From positions 1-64,000 of the forward strand of contig NZ_JAAVJI010000007.1 in the NCBI RefSeq assembly GCF_012033695.1: DNA of 64,000 nucleotides, written 5' to 3'. Source of the DNA: Pseudomonas quercus (GTDB lineage Bacteria > Pseudomonadota > Gammaproteobacteria > Pseudomonadales > Pseudomonadaceae). The notes under the pieces were generated by a model that saw only the letters and a program-made list of their open reading frames with translations, ran no database searches and had not been told where the DNA came from. This document shows positions 19,443-28,473 of this stretch, in pieces. Numbering within the stretch: the first letter of the stretch is position 1; each line of letters opens with the position of its first letter. The position numbers and the translations under genes are program-made.

Positions 19443-19471
19443 CCTATAAAAAAAACAGGGTCGCATTGCAA
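19443..19471 (-). promoter_or_regulatory. Candidate sigma-70 promoter of mucD
   Basis: On the minus strand TTGCAA (19471-19466) and TATAGG (19448-19443) are separated by exactly 17 bp containing a T-rich tract. The -10 ends about 95 bp before the mucD ATG. This fits the finding that mucD no longer follows mucA-mucB in one transcript. Confidence 0.5.
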
Positions 19472-19640
19472 CTGTATCGTCTGAACTTTCATGTTGCATT
19501 TTGCTACATGAATCAAAATTTAACGCCTTTGAAGCGCGCTTTCAGACAATCACGCCTCTCCTTAACGGCTAGGGCTACTGAACCCTATGGCAACATTTCA
19601 TGTAGCTAGAGCCCCCCCTAGATCCCCCACCAGAAACGCA

Positions 19641-19664
19641 AATGCCGCACATAAGTGCGGCATT
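19641..19664 (-). terminator. Hairpin terminator after mucA
   Basis: A perfect 10-bp stem (aatgccgcac / gtgcggcatt) with a four-base loop lies 27 bases after the mucA stop. The following minus-strand T content is interrupted (tttgcgttt), so termination may be partial. It would separate algU-mucA from mucD. Confidence 0.65.
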
Positions 19665-19690
19665 CAGGGTAACCCAGGGGGGCGGTAAGC

Positions 19691-20200
19691 TTACCGCTGT
19701 GTGCCTTGAGCCGCCGGGGCTTGCTGCCAACCGGCCTGATCCTGTACAGCGGGCGCTTTAACAGCATCGCTGCTCTCGCTTTCCGTGTAACCCGCCAGTA
19801 CCGCAGGCCCTTGAGCCTGTGGGGCCACCAGTGCAGGCTGCGGAGCCTGTTGCGCAACTTGCGCGCCACCGATGTCGTTCTGGTTATACAGGCGAACACC
19901 TGCCAGCACGGCCAGCGTGACGGAAGCCGCCACGGCCAGGCGGCCTACACTGCGCCAAGGATTACTAGCTGTACGGACAGGAGCAGCTTCATCAGCAAGC
20001 GCCGCTGCTACCGCTGCTGCCAGGTCCAGTTTAGGTTCAAGCAGCTCCTTGTGCATGGCAGCTCTTGCAACCTGATAGCGAGACCAGGTGGCGCGCGCTT
20101 CACTGTCTTCCACGGCAGTCAGCACACGGCGTAATTCAAGTTCGTCCGCTTCGTTATCCATCACCGCGGACAGCGATTCCTGCAGGGCTTCACGACTCAT
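19691..20200 (-). CDS. mucA: Anti-sigma factor MucA with a shortened C-terminus
   Basis: A 169-residue inner-membrane anti-sigma factor. Residues 1-78 form the cytoplasmic AlgU-binding part (MSREALQESLSAVMDNEADELELRRVL), followed by a transmembrane helix (about 86-104) and a periplasmic part. The AlgW cleavage region PAVLAGY (132-138) is kept. P. aeruginosa MucA has 194 residues and ends in a LPIYLRQH-containing segment that MucB occupies. Here the homology stops at GWQQ (157-160), and only nine unrelated residues (APAAQGTQR) follow before the stop. mucB itself is missing downstream. AGAGGAA precedes the ATG. Sigma-factor sequestration should remain, but MucB protection of MucA cannot. Confidence 0.93.
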   Translation of the reverse strand: MSREALQESLSAVMDNEADELELRRVLTAVEDSEARATWSRYQVARAAMHKELLEPKLDLAAAVAAALADEAAPVRTASNPWRSVGRLAVAASVTLAVLAGVRLYNQNDIGGAQVAQQAPQPALVAPQAQGPAVLAGYTESESSDAVKAPAVQDQAGWQQAPAAQGTQR

Positions 20201-20231
20201 TGCGGTTCCTCTCTTGGCTGTCGCCGCTGTC

Positions 20232-20813
20232 TCAGGTTTCCTGCAGCAATGGCTGCAAGGCTTTGTCTATGGCTTCGCGAGCGCGGAAAATACGCGACCT
20301 CACGGTGCCCACCGGACATTGCATCACGCTGGCAATGTCTTCATAACTCAGGCCATCGAACTCACGCAGGGTCAATGCCGTGCGAAGGTCTTCCGGCAAC
20401 TGCTGGATGGTCCGGTGGACGGTGCCCTCGATCTCATCCCTCAACAGCGAGCGTTCCGGCGATTCGAGGTCCTTGAGGCCATGATCGCCATCGTAGAACT
20501 CCGCATCCTCGGAGCTGACATCGCTGTCTGGTGGCCGTCTTCCGCGGGACACCAAATAGTTTTTCGCCGTGTTGATGGCGATCCGGTAAAGCCAGGTGTA
20601 GAACGCGCTATCACCGCGGAAGTTACCCAAGGCCCTGTACGCCTTGATGAACGCTTCCTGAGCTACGTCCTGTGCTTCATGGGTATCGTGCACAAAGCGC
20701 ACGATCAATCCGAGAATCTTGTGCTGGTACTTGAGCACCAACAGGTCGAACGCACGCCGATCACCGCGCTGAACGCGCTCGACCAGCTGTTGGTCTTCTT
20801 CCTGGGTTAGCAT
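20232..20813 (-). CDS. algU: Extracytoplasmic-function sigma factor AlgU (RpoE)
   Basis: A 193-residue ECF sigma factor for envelope stress and alginate genes. Region 2 (AFDLLVLKYQHKILGLI to YTWLYRIAINTAKN) and region 4 (LTLREFDGLSYEDIASVMQCPVGTVRSRIFRAREAI) are complete. ATG 20813 follows GAGGAG; the longer frame from 20855 is not supported. mucA starts 31 bases after its stop. A candidate autoregulatory AlgU promoter lies 60 bases upstream. Confidence 0.97.
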   Translation of the reverse strand: MLTQEEDQQLVERVQRGDRRAFDLLVLKYQHKILGLIVRFVHDTHEAQDVAQEAFIKAYRALGNFRGDSAFYTWLYRIAINTAKNYLVSRGRRPPDSDVSSEDAEFYDGDHGLKDLESPERSLLRDEIEGTVHRTIQQLPEDLRTALTLREFDGLSYEDIASVMQCPVGTVRSRIFRAREAIDKALQPLLQET

Positions 20814-20872
20814 GAACACTCCTCGATACGCGCCAAGGAGCGCTGCAAGAGCCATCGTTCAGGCTTGCAACC

Positions 20873-20899
20873 ATAGACTCGGGCTTTGTGCAAAAGTTC
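20873..20899 (-). promoter_or_regulatory. Candidate AlgU-dependent (autoregulatory) promoter of algU
   Basis: Minus-strand GAACTT (20899-20894) and TCTAT (20877-20873) are 16 bp apart, close to the AlgU/sigma-E pattern GAACTT-N16/17-TCTGA. It gives a 5' leader of about 55 bases. The rest of the 508-bp divergent region (20814-21321) holds the nadB promoter area; I see no gene there. Confidence 0.6.
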
Positions 20900-21198
20900 T
20901 CCCCTCTACGCAAGTTTCCTGCCCGTAAATTCGGGTACAAGAAAAAACGCACCAGGCACTTACCTGCTGCGTGACAATCCGGATGCCCGGTGACTGACAG
21001 GCCGCCCCAGGGGGTTATGCACTGTCGTACCGTGTTGTGATAACTCACCTATGGATCGTGCCCCAATCAGGAAAGTTCCCAGATCAAGATAGCCGATTTC
21101 CTACAAGCTAGGCCATCAAGCCCAGCCTTTTAGCTCCCCAGCGGGACATTAACATGGCTCCGCTTGTACGCCGCTGGTATAAATATCGACTGCCCATC

Positions 21199-21222
21199 TG
21201 GCACAATGGTTCCATTGTGCCA
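21199..21222. promoter_or_regulatory. 24-bp perfect inverted repeat in the nadB leader
   Basis: Eleven-base arms TGGCACAATGG and CCATTGTGCCA are separated by TT. It starts 16 bp after a TATAAA (21178-21183) that could be the nadB -10 element, and ends 100 bp before the nadB ATG. There is no T-run after it, so an operator is more likely than a terminator. I do not recognise a known regulator site. Confidence 0.55.
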
Positions 21223-21321
21223 TAAGCGCCGCAGTGGAGCGTTTACAAGGCTTTCATGCCTCCCCTGCACCTGGGCGTTCAGATAAAACCGGCCCCCAAG
21301 CCGCAGGAGTTTTCCAGCCAC

Positions 21322-22932
21322 ATGAGTCAGCATCTGCATTACGACGTATTGGTCATCGGCAGCGGTGCCGCAGGCTTGAGCCTTGCCTTGAACCTTCCTG
21401 CCCACCTCAGCATTGCGGTATTGAGCAAAGGCGAACTCTCGAACGGTTCAACCTATTGGGCACAGGGCGGCGTTGCGGCAGTACTGGACGATGCCGATAC
21501 TGTGGACTCTCATGTGCGAGACACCTTGGATGCAGGCGGCGGATTATGTCAGGAAGACGCCGTACGCTTCACGGTGGAACATAGCCGCGAGGCCATAGAA
21601 TGGCTTATAGACCAAGGGGTTCCGTTTACCCGTGACGAAGCCGCCTCGGTGGAAGATGGCCATTTCGAATTCCACCTGACCCGCGAAGGCGGCCATAGCC
21701 AACGGCGTATTATCCACGCGGCAGACGCTACCGGCGCCGCCATCTTTAACACCCTGCTGGCCCAGGCTCGCCTGCGACCCAACATTGAGTTGCTGCAGCA
21801 ACGCGTTGCGGTCGACCTTATTACCGAAGCCAAATTGGGCCGCGAGGGTAACCGCTGCCTGGGTGCGTACGTGCTGGATCGCAAGACAGGTGAGGTGGAT
21901 ACCTTTGCGGCCCGTTTTACCGTGCTGGCCACCGGGGGCGCGGCGAAAGTGTACTTGTATACCAGCAACCCCGATGGTGCCTGCGGGGATGGTATCGCCA
22001 TGGCATGGCGCGCAGGGTGCCGGGTGGCAAACCTGGAATTCAACCAGTTTCACCCCACGTGCCTGTACCACCCCCAGGCAAAAAGCTTTCTGGTGACGGA
22101 GGCCCTGCGCGGAGAAGGCGCTGTACTCAAGCTACCCGATGGTGAGCGTTTCATGTCGCGCTTCGATCCACGCGAAGAGCTGGCACCACGGGACATCGTG
22201 GCGCGCGCCATTGACCATGAAATGAAGCGCCTGGGCGCCGACTGCGTGTACCTGGACATCAGCCACAAGCCTGCCGACTTCATACGCGCCCACTTCCCTA
22301 CGGTGTATGAGCGGTGCCTGGCGTTCGGGATCGATATCACGCGCCAAGCCATCCCTGTGGTGCCCGCCGCCCATTACACCTGTGGTGGCGTGATGGTCGA
22401 CAGCGAAGGCCGTACTGACGTGCCCGGCTTGTATGCCATTGGGGAAACCACCTTCACCGGTCTGCATGGGGCCAACCGCATGGCCAGCAATTCGCTGCTG
22501 GAATGTTTTGTGTATGGGCGCTCCGCGGCCGAGCACATCCAGGCACAGCTACCAGCGGTCACGCCCCCTGCTGCCCTTCCCACCTGGGACGCCAGCCAAG
22601 TAACGGACTCGGACGAAGATGTGGTGATCGCCCACAACTGGGATGAATTGCGCCGCTTCATGTGGGACTACGTCGGTATTGTCCGCACCACCAAGCGCCT
22701 CACCCGTGCACAACACCGGGTGCAGCTACTATTGGCGGAAATCGATGAGTTCTACAGTAACTACAAAGTAAGCCGCGACCTGATCGAGCTGCGCAACCTG
22801 GCACAGGTGGCGGACCTGATGATCCGCTGCGCCCTGCTACGCAAGGAGTCCCGAGGGCTGCACTACACGCTGGATTACCCAGGCTTGCTGGATGAGGCCA
22901 GGGATACGGTGCTGGAGCCCGCCTGCCCTTGA
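21322..22932 (+). CDS. nadB: L-aspartate oxidase
   Basis: A 536-residue FAD enzyme that oxidises L-aspartate to iminoaspartate for NadA, the first step of de novo NAD synthesis. The FAD loop is VIGSGAAGL (11-19), followed by [15 protein letters not shown], and the active-site blocks [29 protein letters not shown] and the C-terminal helical domain are intact. ATG 21322 gives the family N-terminus; AGGAG lies 13 bases upstream. It is divergent from algU and its last 58 bases overlap the convergent GNAT gene. Confidence 0.97.
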   Translation: MSQHLHYDVLVIGSGAAGLSLALNLPAHLSIAVLSKGELSNGSTYWAQGGVAAVLDDADTVDSHVRDTLDAGGGLCQEDAVRFTVEHSREAIEWLIDQGVPFTRDEAASVEDGHFEFHLTREGGHSQRRIIHAADATGAAIFNTLLAQARLRPNIELLQQRVAVDLITEAKLGREGNRCLGAYVLDRKTGEVDTFAARFTVLATGGAAKVYLYTSNPDGACGDGIAMAWRAGCRVANLEFNQFHPTCLYHPQAKSFLVTEALRGEGAVLKLPDGERFMSRFDPREELAPRDIVARAIDHEMKRLGADCVYLDISHKPADFIRAHFPTVYERCLAFGIDITRQAIPVVPAAHYTCGGVMVDSEGRTDVPGLYAIGETTFTGLHGANRMASNSLLECFVYGRSAAEHIQAQLPAVTPPAALPTWDASQVTDSDEDVVIAHNWDELRRFMWDYVGIVRTTKRLTRAQHRVQLLLAEIDEFYSNYKVSRDLIELRNLAQVADLMIRCALLRKESRGLHYTLDYPGLLDEARDTVLEPACP

Positions 22933-23447
22933 CCTCGGCCGTAACCCCCCTTAACAAGCGACAGCACATACTTACGCTCATAACCGACCTTGGCCCGGTA
23001 CGCCGTGCCGTCATCCGTCCAACCCTGCGCCTGATACAGGTGCAAGGCGGCGGTATTGCCAGGGTCCACCGACAGCACCAGTTCCTTGATATCAGGCCAT
23101 AGGGCCTGGGTGGCAGCCGGAAGTGCCCGTAGGCACGCTGTCCCCAGGCCTTGGCGCTGGAAACGGCGATCTATTTGAAAGGAATGCATCAATGCCGCCG
23201 TGGGGCCTACCCACGCGGGGGTGAGCGGCGCACGCATCAGCATCAAAAACCCCACGGGCCGTTCCTCTCTCAACACTGCCCAGGCGACTTGCGCTGAAGC
23301 AGGGCGGTCCATCAGCAGGTAGAGCGCACTTTCTACTGTGCCACAGGCCTCGCGCTGCCAAGGTTCGACATCCAGCCCTAGCACAGCCTTGCGCTGCCCG
23401 GCATTGAGGTTACCGTAAGGCACCAGGCAGGTGGAACCGGGCGTCAT
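22875..23447 (-). CDS. GNAT family N-acetyltransferase
   Basis: A 190-residue acetyltransferase. The acetyl-CoA-binding motif A is seen in [20 protein letters not shown], followed by [21 protein letters not shown], the motif B end of GNAT folds. ATG 23447 overlaps the stop of the upstream ygfX gene (ATGA). The last about 19 codons (a Gly/Ser-rich tail after VKGGYGRG) are antisense to the end of nadB, so this tail may be a recent extension. Substrate is unknown. Confidence 0.85.
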   Translation of the reverse strand: MTPGSTCLVPYGNLNAGQRKAVLGLDVEPWQREACGTVESALYLLMDRPASAQVAWAVLREERPVGFLMLMRAPLTPAWVGPTAALMHSFQIDRRFQRQGLGTACLRALPAATQALWPDIKELVLSVDPGNTAALHLYQAQGWTDDGTAYRAKVGYERKYVLSLVKGGYGRGQGQAGSSTVSLASSSKPG

Positions 23448-23914
23448 GCGTCTGACTCCTGAGAAACGGGAGGGGTAAAGAGGTGGCGGTCCCAACGCAG
23501 CCTCACGCGCAGCCGCCGATGGGCCTCAGCGCCCAGTGAGTCTGCCGGAATGCAGGCTGAGCGGACCCACCAGTGGCCCGGTGTACGGAACCGCAGGATC
23601 ACGACCGCAGGCAATGCCATGCTGTCTGGGCACAACTGAACCGCCTGCCATCCCAGGCTGCGACTGAACACGGCCCAACCTTGCGGGCTACGGCGCACGC
23701 CACTGACCGCACAGGCTGCGCTCAACAGAATATGGCGGGGAAACACCCAGGCACCATGGGCAAGGCATGCCGCCACCATCCCCAGCCTTACGCTGGCAGG
23801 CAACTGCAACACGAAGGTGGAACACACGGCCAGCAGCAGTGTGGCGCCGTAGGCCGCAAACAGCCGACGCGACGGCTGCCAGCGGCATTCGAACACGTCA
23901 CTTGGGCTGGACAC
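23444..23914 (-). CDS. YgfX family membrane protein
   Basis: A 156-residue protein with two hydrophobic helices near the N-terminus (about residues 20-60) and a basic C-terminal domain ([14 protein letters not shown]). It sits directly after sdhE and overlaps it by 17 bases, as in the E. coli ygfY-ygfX pair. YgfX was described as a toxin (CptA) inhibiting cytoskeletal proteins with SdhE as its partner; the SdhE role is now known to be flavinylation. Sequence similarity in this family is low, and position carries much of the assignment. Confidence 0.75.
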   Translation of the reverse strand: MSSPSDVFECRWQPSRRLFAAYGATLLLAVCSTFVLQLPASVRLGMVAACLAHGAWVFPRHILLSAACAVSGVRRSPQGWAVFSRSLGWQAVQLCPDSMALPAVVILRFRTPGHWWVRSACIPADSLGAEAHRRLRVRLRWDRHLFTPPVSQESDA

Positions 23915-24152
23915 GGTCCAGGATCATGCGAACCATCCGCTGCAGCTCCGGGTCTTCGGACTCGCTGCGCTCCATGAACCAGCCGAACATGTCCTGGTCT
24001 TCGCACTCAAGCAGCCGGACATACACGGCGCGGTCGGTTTCGTTGAGCGAGGGGTACACTTCCTTGACGAAAGGTACCAACAGCACGTCCAGCTCCAGCA
24101 TGCCACGGCGGCTATGCCAGTACAGGCGGTTAAGTTCGATGTCCGCGACCAT
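23898..24152 (-). CDS. sdhE: FAD assembly factor SdhE (YgfY/CptB)
   Basis: An 84-residue all-helical protein that promotes covalent FAD attachment to SdhA and FrdA. The signature RRGMLELD, needed for flavinylation, lies at about residues 14-21, and the DMFGWF segment at about 51-56 is also typical. ATG 24152 is used rather than the upstream in-frame start at 24206, which would add residues unlike the family. It overlaps ygfX by 17 bases. Confidence 0.93.
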   Translation of the reverse strand: MVADIELNRLYWHSRRGMLELDVLLVPFVKEVYPSLNETDRAVYVRLLECEDQDMFGWFMERSESEDPELQRMVRMILDRVQPK

Positions 24153-24293
24153 GGTGGGCTCCTTGGAAAAGGCCGCCAGTATACAGAGCAAGCCTTGCCA
24201 GGGCACACCAAGGGTGTGAGCGAATATGGCGTGCCTGTTTATTTTGCTTGCGCCGCACTATGATGGGCACACATCCGCTCAGCTAAGTGACTC

Positions 24294-25235
24294 ATGCCCG
24301 ACTCTCCTTTTTTCTGTGCGCTCGACCACGAGGGCGTTCTTGCAGTTCGCGGCTCGGATGCCAGCAAATTCCTGCAAGGCCAGCTCACCTGCAACCTCAA
24401 CTACCTGGGTGCCGATGCCAGCAGCCTGGGCGCTCGCTGTACGCCCAAGGGCCGTATGCAGTCGAGTTTTCGCATCGTTCCTCAAGGCAATGGCTACCTG
24501 CTGGCGATGGCCAACGAACTGGTAGAGCTGCAGTTGGCTGACCTGAAGAAATACGCCGTGTTTTCCAAGGCTACCCTTACCAACGAAACACCACAGTGGG
24601 CACGGTGGGGTATCAGCCAGGGCGACGCGTGGCTGGCAAGCCTAGGCATTCAGTTACCAGAAGCGCCCCACGCCATGGTGAGCCAGGGTGATGCGATGTT
24701 TATCCGCGTATCGCCAGGCCGGGCAGAAGCCTGGGTGCCGGCCGAACAGGCTGAAGGGTTGCGCTTGCAGTTGGCTGAGGGCTTGCCCACAGGCCACCTC
24801 AATGACTGGCTGCTGGGGCAGGTTCGCGCAGGTATAGGCCAGGTGTTCGGCCCTACTCACGAACTGTTCATTCCCCAGATGCTGAACCTGCAAGCCGTTG
24901 GTGGTGTGAGCTTTAAAAAGGGTTGCTACACCGGCCAGGAAATCGTGGCGCGCATGCAATACCTTGGGAAGCTCAAGCGCCGCTTGTATCGCCTGGCGTT
25001 ACCGGAAGGCGAGCTGCCAGCACCAGGCACACCGCTGTGCTCGCCTGCACATGCCAGTGCAGTAGGGGAAGTGGTAGTGGCTGCCGCCGCGCCTGGCACA
25101 GTAGAGTTGCTGGCCGTGTTGCAGAACGATGTGGCCGAGCAGGGTGAAGTGTTCCTGGGTACTGCGCAAGGGCCGCACCTGACGCTGCTCGAGCTGCCTT
25201 ACACACTGGACCGCGATCGCGAGATTCAGCGCTAG
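24294..25235 (+). CDS. ygfZ: Folate-binding Fe-S cluster protein YgfZ
   Basis: A 313-residue GcvT-like protein that binds tetrahydrofolate and supports assembly or repair of some iron-sulfur enzymes. The signature KGCYTGQE (209-216), with the essential Cys211, is intact. The N-terminal part has LQGQLTCNL and TPKGRM typical of the family. It is divergent from sdhE by 141 bp, an arrangement also conserved in E. coli. ATG 24294 is the only suitable start. Confidence 0.94.
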   Translation: MPDSPFFCALDHEGVLAVRGSDASKFLQGQLTCNLNYLGADASSLGARCTPKGRMQSSFRIVPQGNGYLLAMANELVELQLADLKKYAVFSKATLTNETPQWARWGISQGDAWLASLGIQLPEAPHAMVSQGDAMFIRVSPGRAEAWVPAEQAEGLRLQLAEGLPTGHLNDWLLGQVRAGIGQVFGPTHELFIPQMLNLQAVGGVSFKKGCYTGQEIVARMQYLGKLKRRLYRLALPEGELPAPGTPLCSPAHASAVGEVVVAAAAPGTVELLAVLQNDVAEQGEVFLGTAQGPHLTLLELPYTLDRDREIQR

Positions 25236-25291
25236 CCTGTTGTACAAGGTGTGTTCGCCCAGGCTTGATGCCTTATAACCCGAGAGGCCCC

Positions 25292-26104
25292 ATGAGCGAG
25301 CTGGCCCAAGCGGTTCAAAACGACTTGCTGGTCGCCATCGACCGGGATGATCTGATGCTGCCCACGCTGCCTGAAGTAGCGCTGGAAATCCGCCGGGCAG
25401 CCGAGAACAGCGAAGTGAGCGTCAGCGAACTCAGTAGGGTCGTGGGCCGTGACCCCGCACTCAGCGCGCGCCTGATCAAGGTGGTGAACAGCCCCCTTCT
25501 GCGAAGCCAGGTAGAAGTGACCAGCCTGCAGGCGGCAATCACTCGCCTGGGGGTCAACTATACCTGCAACCTGGCGATCGGCTTGGTGATCGAACAGATC
25601 TTCAACGCTCGGCAGCCTGTGGTGGAAGCCAAATTGAGGGAAATCTGGAGCCAAAGCATTGCCGTGGCCGGCATTGCCTATGAAATTGCGAGGCGCCAGC
25701 CGCACCTCAAGCCAGACCAGGGAGCGTTGGCTGGTATGGTCCACCTGATCGGTGTCTTGCCCATATTGACGTACGCCGAAGAACACAACGACTTGCTCAG
25801 TGACCCCATCTGCCTTAACCACGTGATAGACCGCATTCACCCGGTGATCGGCGCACGCATTCTCAAATCCTGGGACTTTCCTCGCGCACTGACAGAGGTG
25901 CCTTTGCTGTACCTGGACTACGAACGGGAACAGGCCAAGGCCGATTATTCAGACGTAGTGCAGATGGCATCGCTACTGAGTACACCCATTGAGCAGCGAC
26001 CCTCCATCAGCGGGCTACCCAGCTATCAGCGCCTGCGCATGGATGCACTTGACCCACCCTTACTAGGGTGTGAGCTGGCTGATGCACGGACGATGCTGGC
26101 TTGA
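25292..26104 (+). CDS. HDOD domain signalling protein
   Basis: A 270-residue protein whose main part (about residues 20-215) is an HDOD domain: LPTLPEVALEIRRA, VVGRDPALSARLIKVVNSPLL, LGVNYTCNLAIGL and LAGMVHLIGVLPIL. HDOD proteins act as non-catalytic scaffolds in motility and c-di-GMP-linked signalling. ATG 25292 follows CGAGAGG. It stands alone downstream of ygfZ with a 56-bp gap. No partner domain is fused. Confidence 0.88.
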   Translation: MSELAQAVQNDLLVAIDRDDLMLPTLPEVALEIRRAAENSEVSVSELSRVVGRDPALSARLIKVVNSPLLRSQVEVTSLQAAITRLGVNYTCNLAIGLVIEQIFNARQPVVEAKLREIWSQSIAVAGIAYEIARRQPHLKPDQGALAGMVHLIGVLPILTYAEEHNDLLSDPICLNHVIDRIHPVIGARILKSWDFPRALTEVPLLYLDYEREQAKADYSDVVQMASLLSTPIEQRPSISGLPSYQRLRMDALDPPLLGCELADARTMLA

Positions 26105-26179
26105 GCGCATGCGGGCGCGTGAACAGAACGAACCTAGCCTCTTCCTGAGCAAATGAACGATACTGGCCCTGTCTCCCTA

Positions 26180-26300
26180 GAACCTTGTTCGCCCGCTGCG
26201 CGGGGCTCCTACAGAGACTTACTAAACTCATCGCCATGCGCTATCACTGTGGGACTGGTCGCGGCCAAAGGCGGAGACCGGGAACGTCGCCTATGAAGTT
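26180..26300. repeat. Decayed REP-type and array-type repeat remnants
   Basis: cttgttcgcccgctgcgcggggctcc at about 26187-26210 is a Pseudomonas REP-like stem. ctgtgggactggtcgcggcc with gcggagaccgggaacg (26248-26287) is a diverged half-copy of the 83-bp unit at 1-710. It fills the 207-bp gap between the HDOD gene and the sensor kinase. Confidence 0.6.
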
Positions 26301-26311
26301 CACCCAGCTAT

Positions 26312-27709
26312 CTACGGGGCCAGCTCAGGCAGCTCACTGAACGCGACCCTCACTTTCAACCCGCCTAAGGCGCCATCGTGCAGCGATATGTCGGCCAGGT
26401 GCGCCCTACAGATTTCGCCCACGATTGCCAGCCCTAAGCCCGTGCCTTGCTGGCCGCGCCGGTAAAAACGCTGGAACACCCGCGCACGATCGTCTTCAGG
26501 GATACCCGGGCCTTCGTCTTCCACTTCCAGCACGGCGTCTGGTAGCACGCGCAGTACCACCGTCCCGCCCTGGGGCGTATGGGCCAAGGCATTGTCCACC
26601 AGGTTACTGAGCAATTCGGTCAGCAAGGTGGGTTCACCGCGGATATACACCGGTTGTTCGGCCTCAAGCGCCAGGGCCAGGCCCCTCCCATGAGCCAGGG
26701 GCGCCAAGGCCATACCCAGCTCTCGGGCCAGTTGCGACAGGTCAATGCGTTCGGCGCCGCCCTCGGCAATCGCCTGGGCCCCATTCTCGATACGTGCCAG
26801 GGACAGCAACTGGTTCGCCAGGTGGGTAAGGCGATCGATACCCTGCCGCCCTTCCACCAGCGCCAAGTGAAGCTCGGCCGGGTCGCTGCTGCGCAACCCT
26901 AGCTCCACACGTGCCTTAAGGGCTGCCAATGGCGTGCGCAGCTCGTGGGCAGCCTCGGCGATGAACTGGCCCTGCCGCTCGAACTGCACGCGCAACCGCT
27001 CGGTAAAGTGATCGATGGACTGCACCAGAGGCAACAGTTCGCGCTGCACCTCTTCACGCGGCAATGGCCGCAGGTCATCGGACCGGCGCTCTTCCACTGC
27101 CCGCCGCAAGCGATCCAGGGGGTTCAGCGCATTGCTGACGGTAATCCAGGCCAGCAACAACGCACCGCCCCCCAGCATGCCAAGGCGCAGCAGCGTGTCA
27201 GTCATCAGGCCGCGCGCCATGTCTACACGGGCTTCGTCCGTTTCGGCCACACGAATCTCTGCCATGCCGTTCATGCTAGGTTCGGTGACGGCCTTGAGCA
27301 GGCTCACCACGCGCACGTCCTGGCCCTTATAGGTGCCGTTGTAAAACTTGGCCAGCGCCGGGTAGGCATCTGTACGGGGTGTACCGGCAGGGGGTGCAGG
27401 CATGTTTTCATAACCAGAAATCAACTGGCCATCAATCCCGTTGACCTGATAGTAGATGCGGCCCGCGCTGTCGTAGGCGAACGTATCCAGGGCCACATAG
27501 GGCACATCCAGGCTCAGGCGGCCATCCTGGGCCGTCAAACCCGCAGAGATGGTTCTGGCGGAGGCCAGCAGGGTACGGTCATAGGCGATATCTGCCGCTT
27601 CCCGCCCATTCCAGTAGGCGCTCATGCCACTGGCCAGCATCAATAGCACCAACAGCCACGCCAGGTTGCCCAGCAGGCGCCAGCGCAGGCTGGCCGGCTT
27701 AGGCATCAC
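26312..27709 (-). CDS. tctE: Sensor histidine kinase, TctE-like
   Basis: A 465-residue inner-membrane kinase. One transmembrane helix (about 12-33), a periplasmic sensor region and a second helix (about 175-195) precede HAMP-like and HisKA segments; the phosphoacceptor His lies in AAHELRTPLAAL. The ATPase has NLVDNALAHT, VEDEGPGIP and GTGLGLAIV. Start options are GTG 27709 or ATG 27706, both overlapping the end of the response-regulator gene. Facing a tctCBA operon, it most likely senses tricarboxylates or similar acids. Confidence 0.88.
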   Translation of the reverse strand: MMPKPASLRWRLLGNLAWLLVLLMLASGMSAYWNGREAADIAYDRTLLASARTISAGLTAQDGRLSLDVPYVALDTFAYDSAGRIYYQVNGIDGQLISGYENMPAPPAGTPRTDAYPALAKFYNGTYKGQDVRVVSLLKAVTEPSMNGMAEIRVAETDEARVDMARGLMTDTLLRLGMLGGGALLLAWITVSNALNPLDRLRRAVEERRSDDLRPLPREEVQRELLPLVQSIDHFTERLRVQFERQGQFIAEAAHELRTPLAALKARVELGLRSSDPAELHLALVEGRQGIDRLTHLANQLLSLARIENGAQAIAEGGAERIDLSQLARELGMALAPLAHGRGLALALEAEQPVYIRGEPTLLTELLSNLVDNALAHTPQGGTVVLRVLPDAVLEVEDEGPGIPEDDRARVFQRFYRRGQQGTGLGLAIVGEICRAHLADISLHDGALGGLKVRVAFSELPELAP

Positions 27710-28370
27710 GGCCTTCCAGCAGATAACCCAGCCCTCTGAACGTCACAATGGCGACGCCTTGACCGTCCAGCTTCTTACGCAAACGGTGAATATAGATTTC
27801 GATGGCTTCGGCACTGGCGTCTTCATCGAGGCCAAACACTTGAGCGGCCAACTGCTCCTTGCTCATTACGCGCCCAGGCCGAGCAATCAGGGCTTCGAGC
27901 ACAGCTTGTTCACGAGACGTCAGCACCAGTGCTACTTCATTCATGCTGAAGCGTCGCGCTTCAAGGTCGTAGACCAGTGAACCGCAGCGCTGAATGCGCT
28001 CGCCGCCTAACAAGGTACGGCGCAGCAGCGCCTTCACACGGGCTTCCAGCTCGGTCAGCTCGAAAGGCTTTGCCAGGTAATCGTCCGCGCCCAGGTTCAA
28101 GCCGTGAACCCGGTCCTTTACGTCGCTACGGGCGGTGAGCATCAACACCGGCAGGTTCTGGCCACGGTCGCGCAAGCGGGCCAGCACCTCAAAACCTTCC
28201 AGGCGCGGCAAGCCCACATCCAGGATAGCCATGGCGTAGTTTTCGCTGGTCAAGGCCAGGTCTGCCGCCACGCCGTCATGTAGCACGTCTACCGTAAGCC
28301 CGGCAGCCTTTAATGCCTGGGCAATGCTTTGCGACAATTGCTCATGATCTTCTACCAGCAGGATGCGCAT
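27699..28370 (-). CDS. tctD: OmpR-family response regulator, TctD-like
   Basis: A 223-residue regulator with a receiver domain (phosphoacceptor Asp in AILDVGLPRLEG, Lys in YLAKPF) and a winged-helix DNA-binding domain (SREQAVLEALIARPGRVMSKEQL to YIHRLRKKL). It is translationally linked to the kinase (11-base overlap). It is divergent from tctC over 188 bp, where a direct repeat suitable for an OmpR-type dimer is found. Confidence 0.92.
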   Translation of the reverse strand: MRILLVEDHEQLSQSIAQALKAAGLTVDVLHDGVAADLALTSENYAMAILDVGLPRLEGFEVLARLRDRGQNLPVLMLTARSDVKDRVHGLNLGADDYLAKPFELTELEARVKALLRRTLLGGERIQRCGSLVYDLEARRFSMNEVALVLTSREQAVLEALIARPGRVMSKEQLAAQVFGLDEDASAEAIEIYIHRLRKKLDGQGVAIVTFRGLGYLLEGRDA

Positions 28371-28473
28371 GCGGTCTCCCTCGTTCAGCGACGCGCGGGA
28401 AGTGTCCCTTATTCCCCAGCGCTTGGCGATCCTGACGCAGGAAAGTTAAAGATTTTTTCAGAAAATCACGATT

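Larger units (their letters stand above)
19348..19690. other. Intergenic region between mucA and mucD where mucB is expected
   Basis: This 343-bp stretch holds a hairpin at 19641-19664, an A/T-rich central part and the probable mucD promoter. I find no frame resembling MucB (about 315 residues) on either strand, nor a fragment of one. In P. aeruginosa and P. putida mucB lies between these two genes. Confidence 0.8.

Noticed and set aside
23444..24152. Toxin-antitoxin pair (YgfX/SdhE)
   Set aside because: An older description of this pair; SdhE is better supported as a flavinylation factor and the motif RGxxELD is intact, so I did not report a toxin-antitoxin system.
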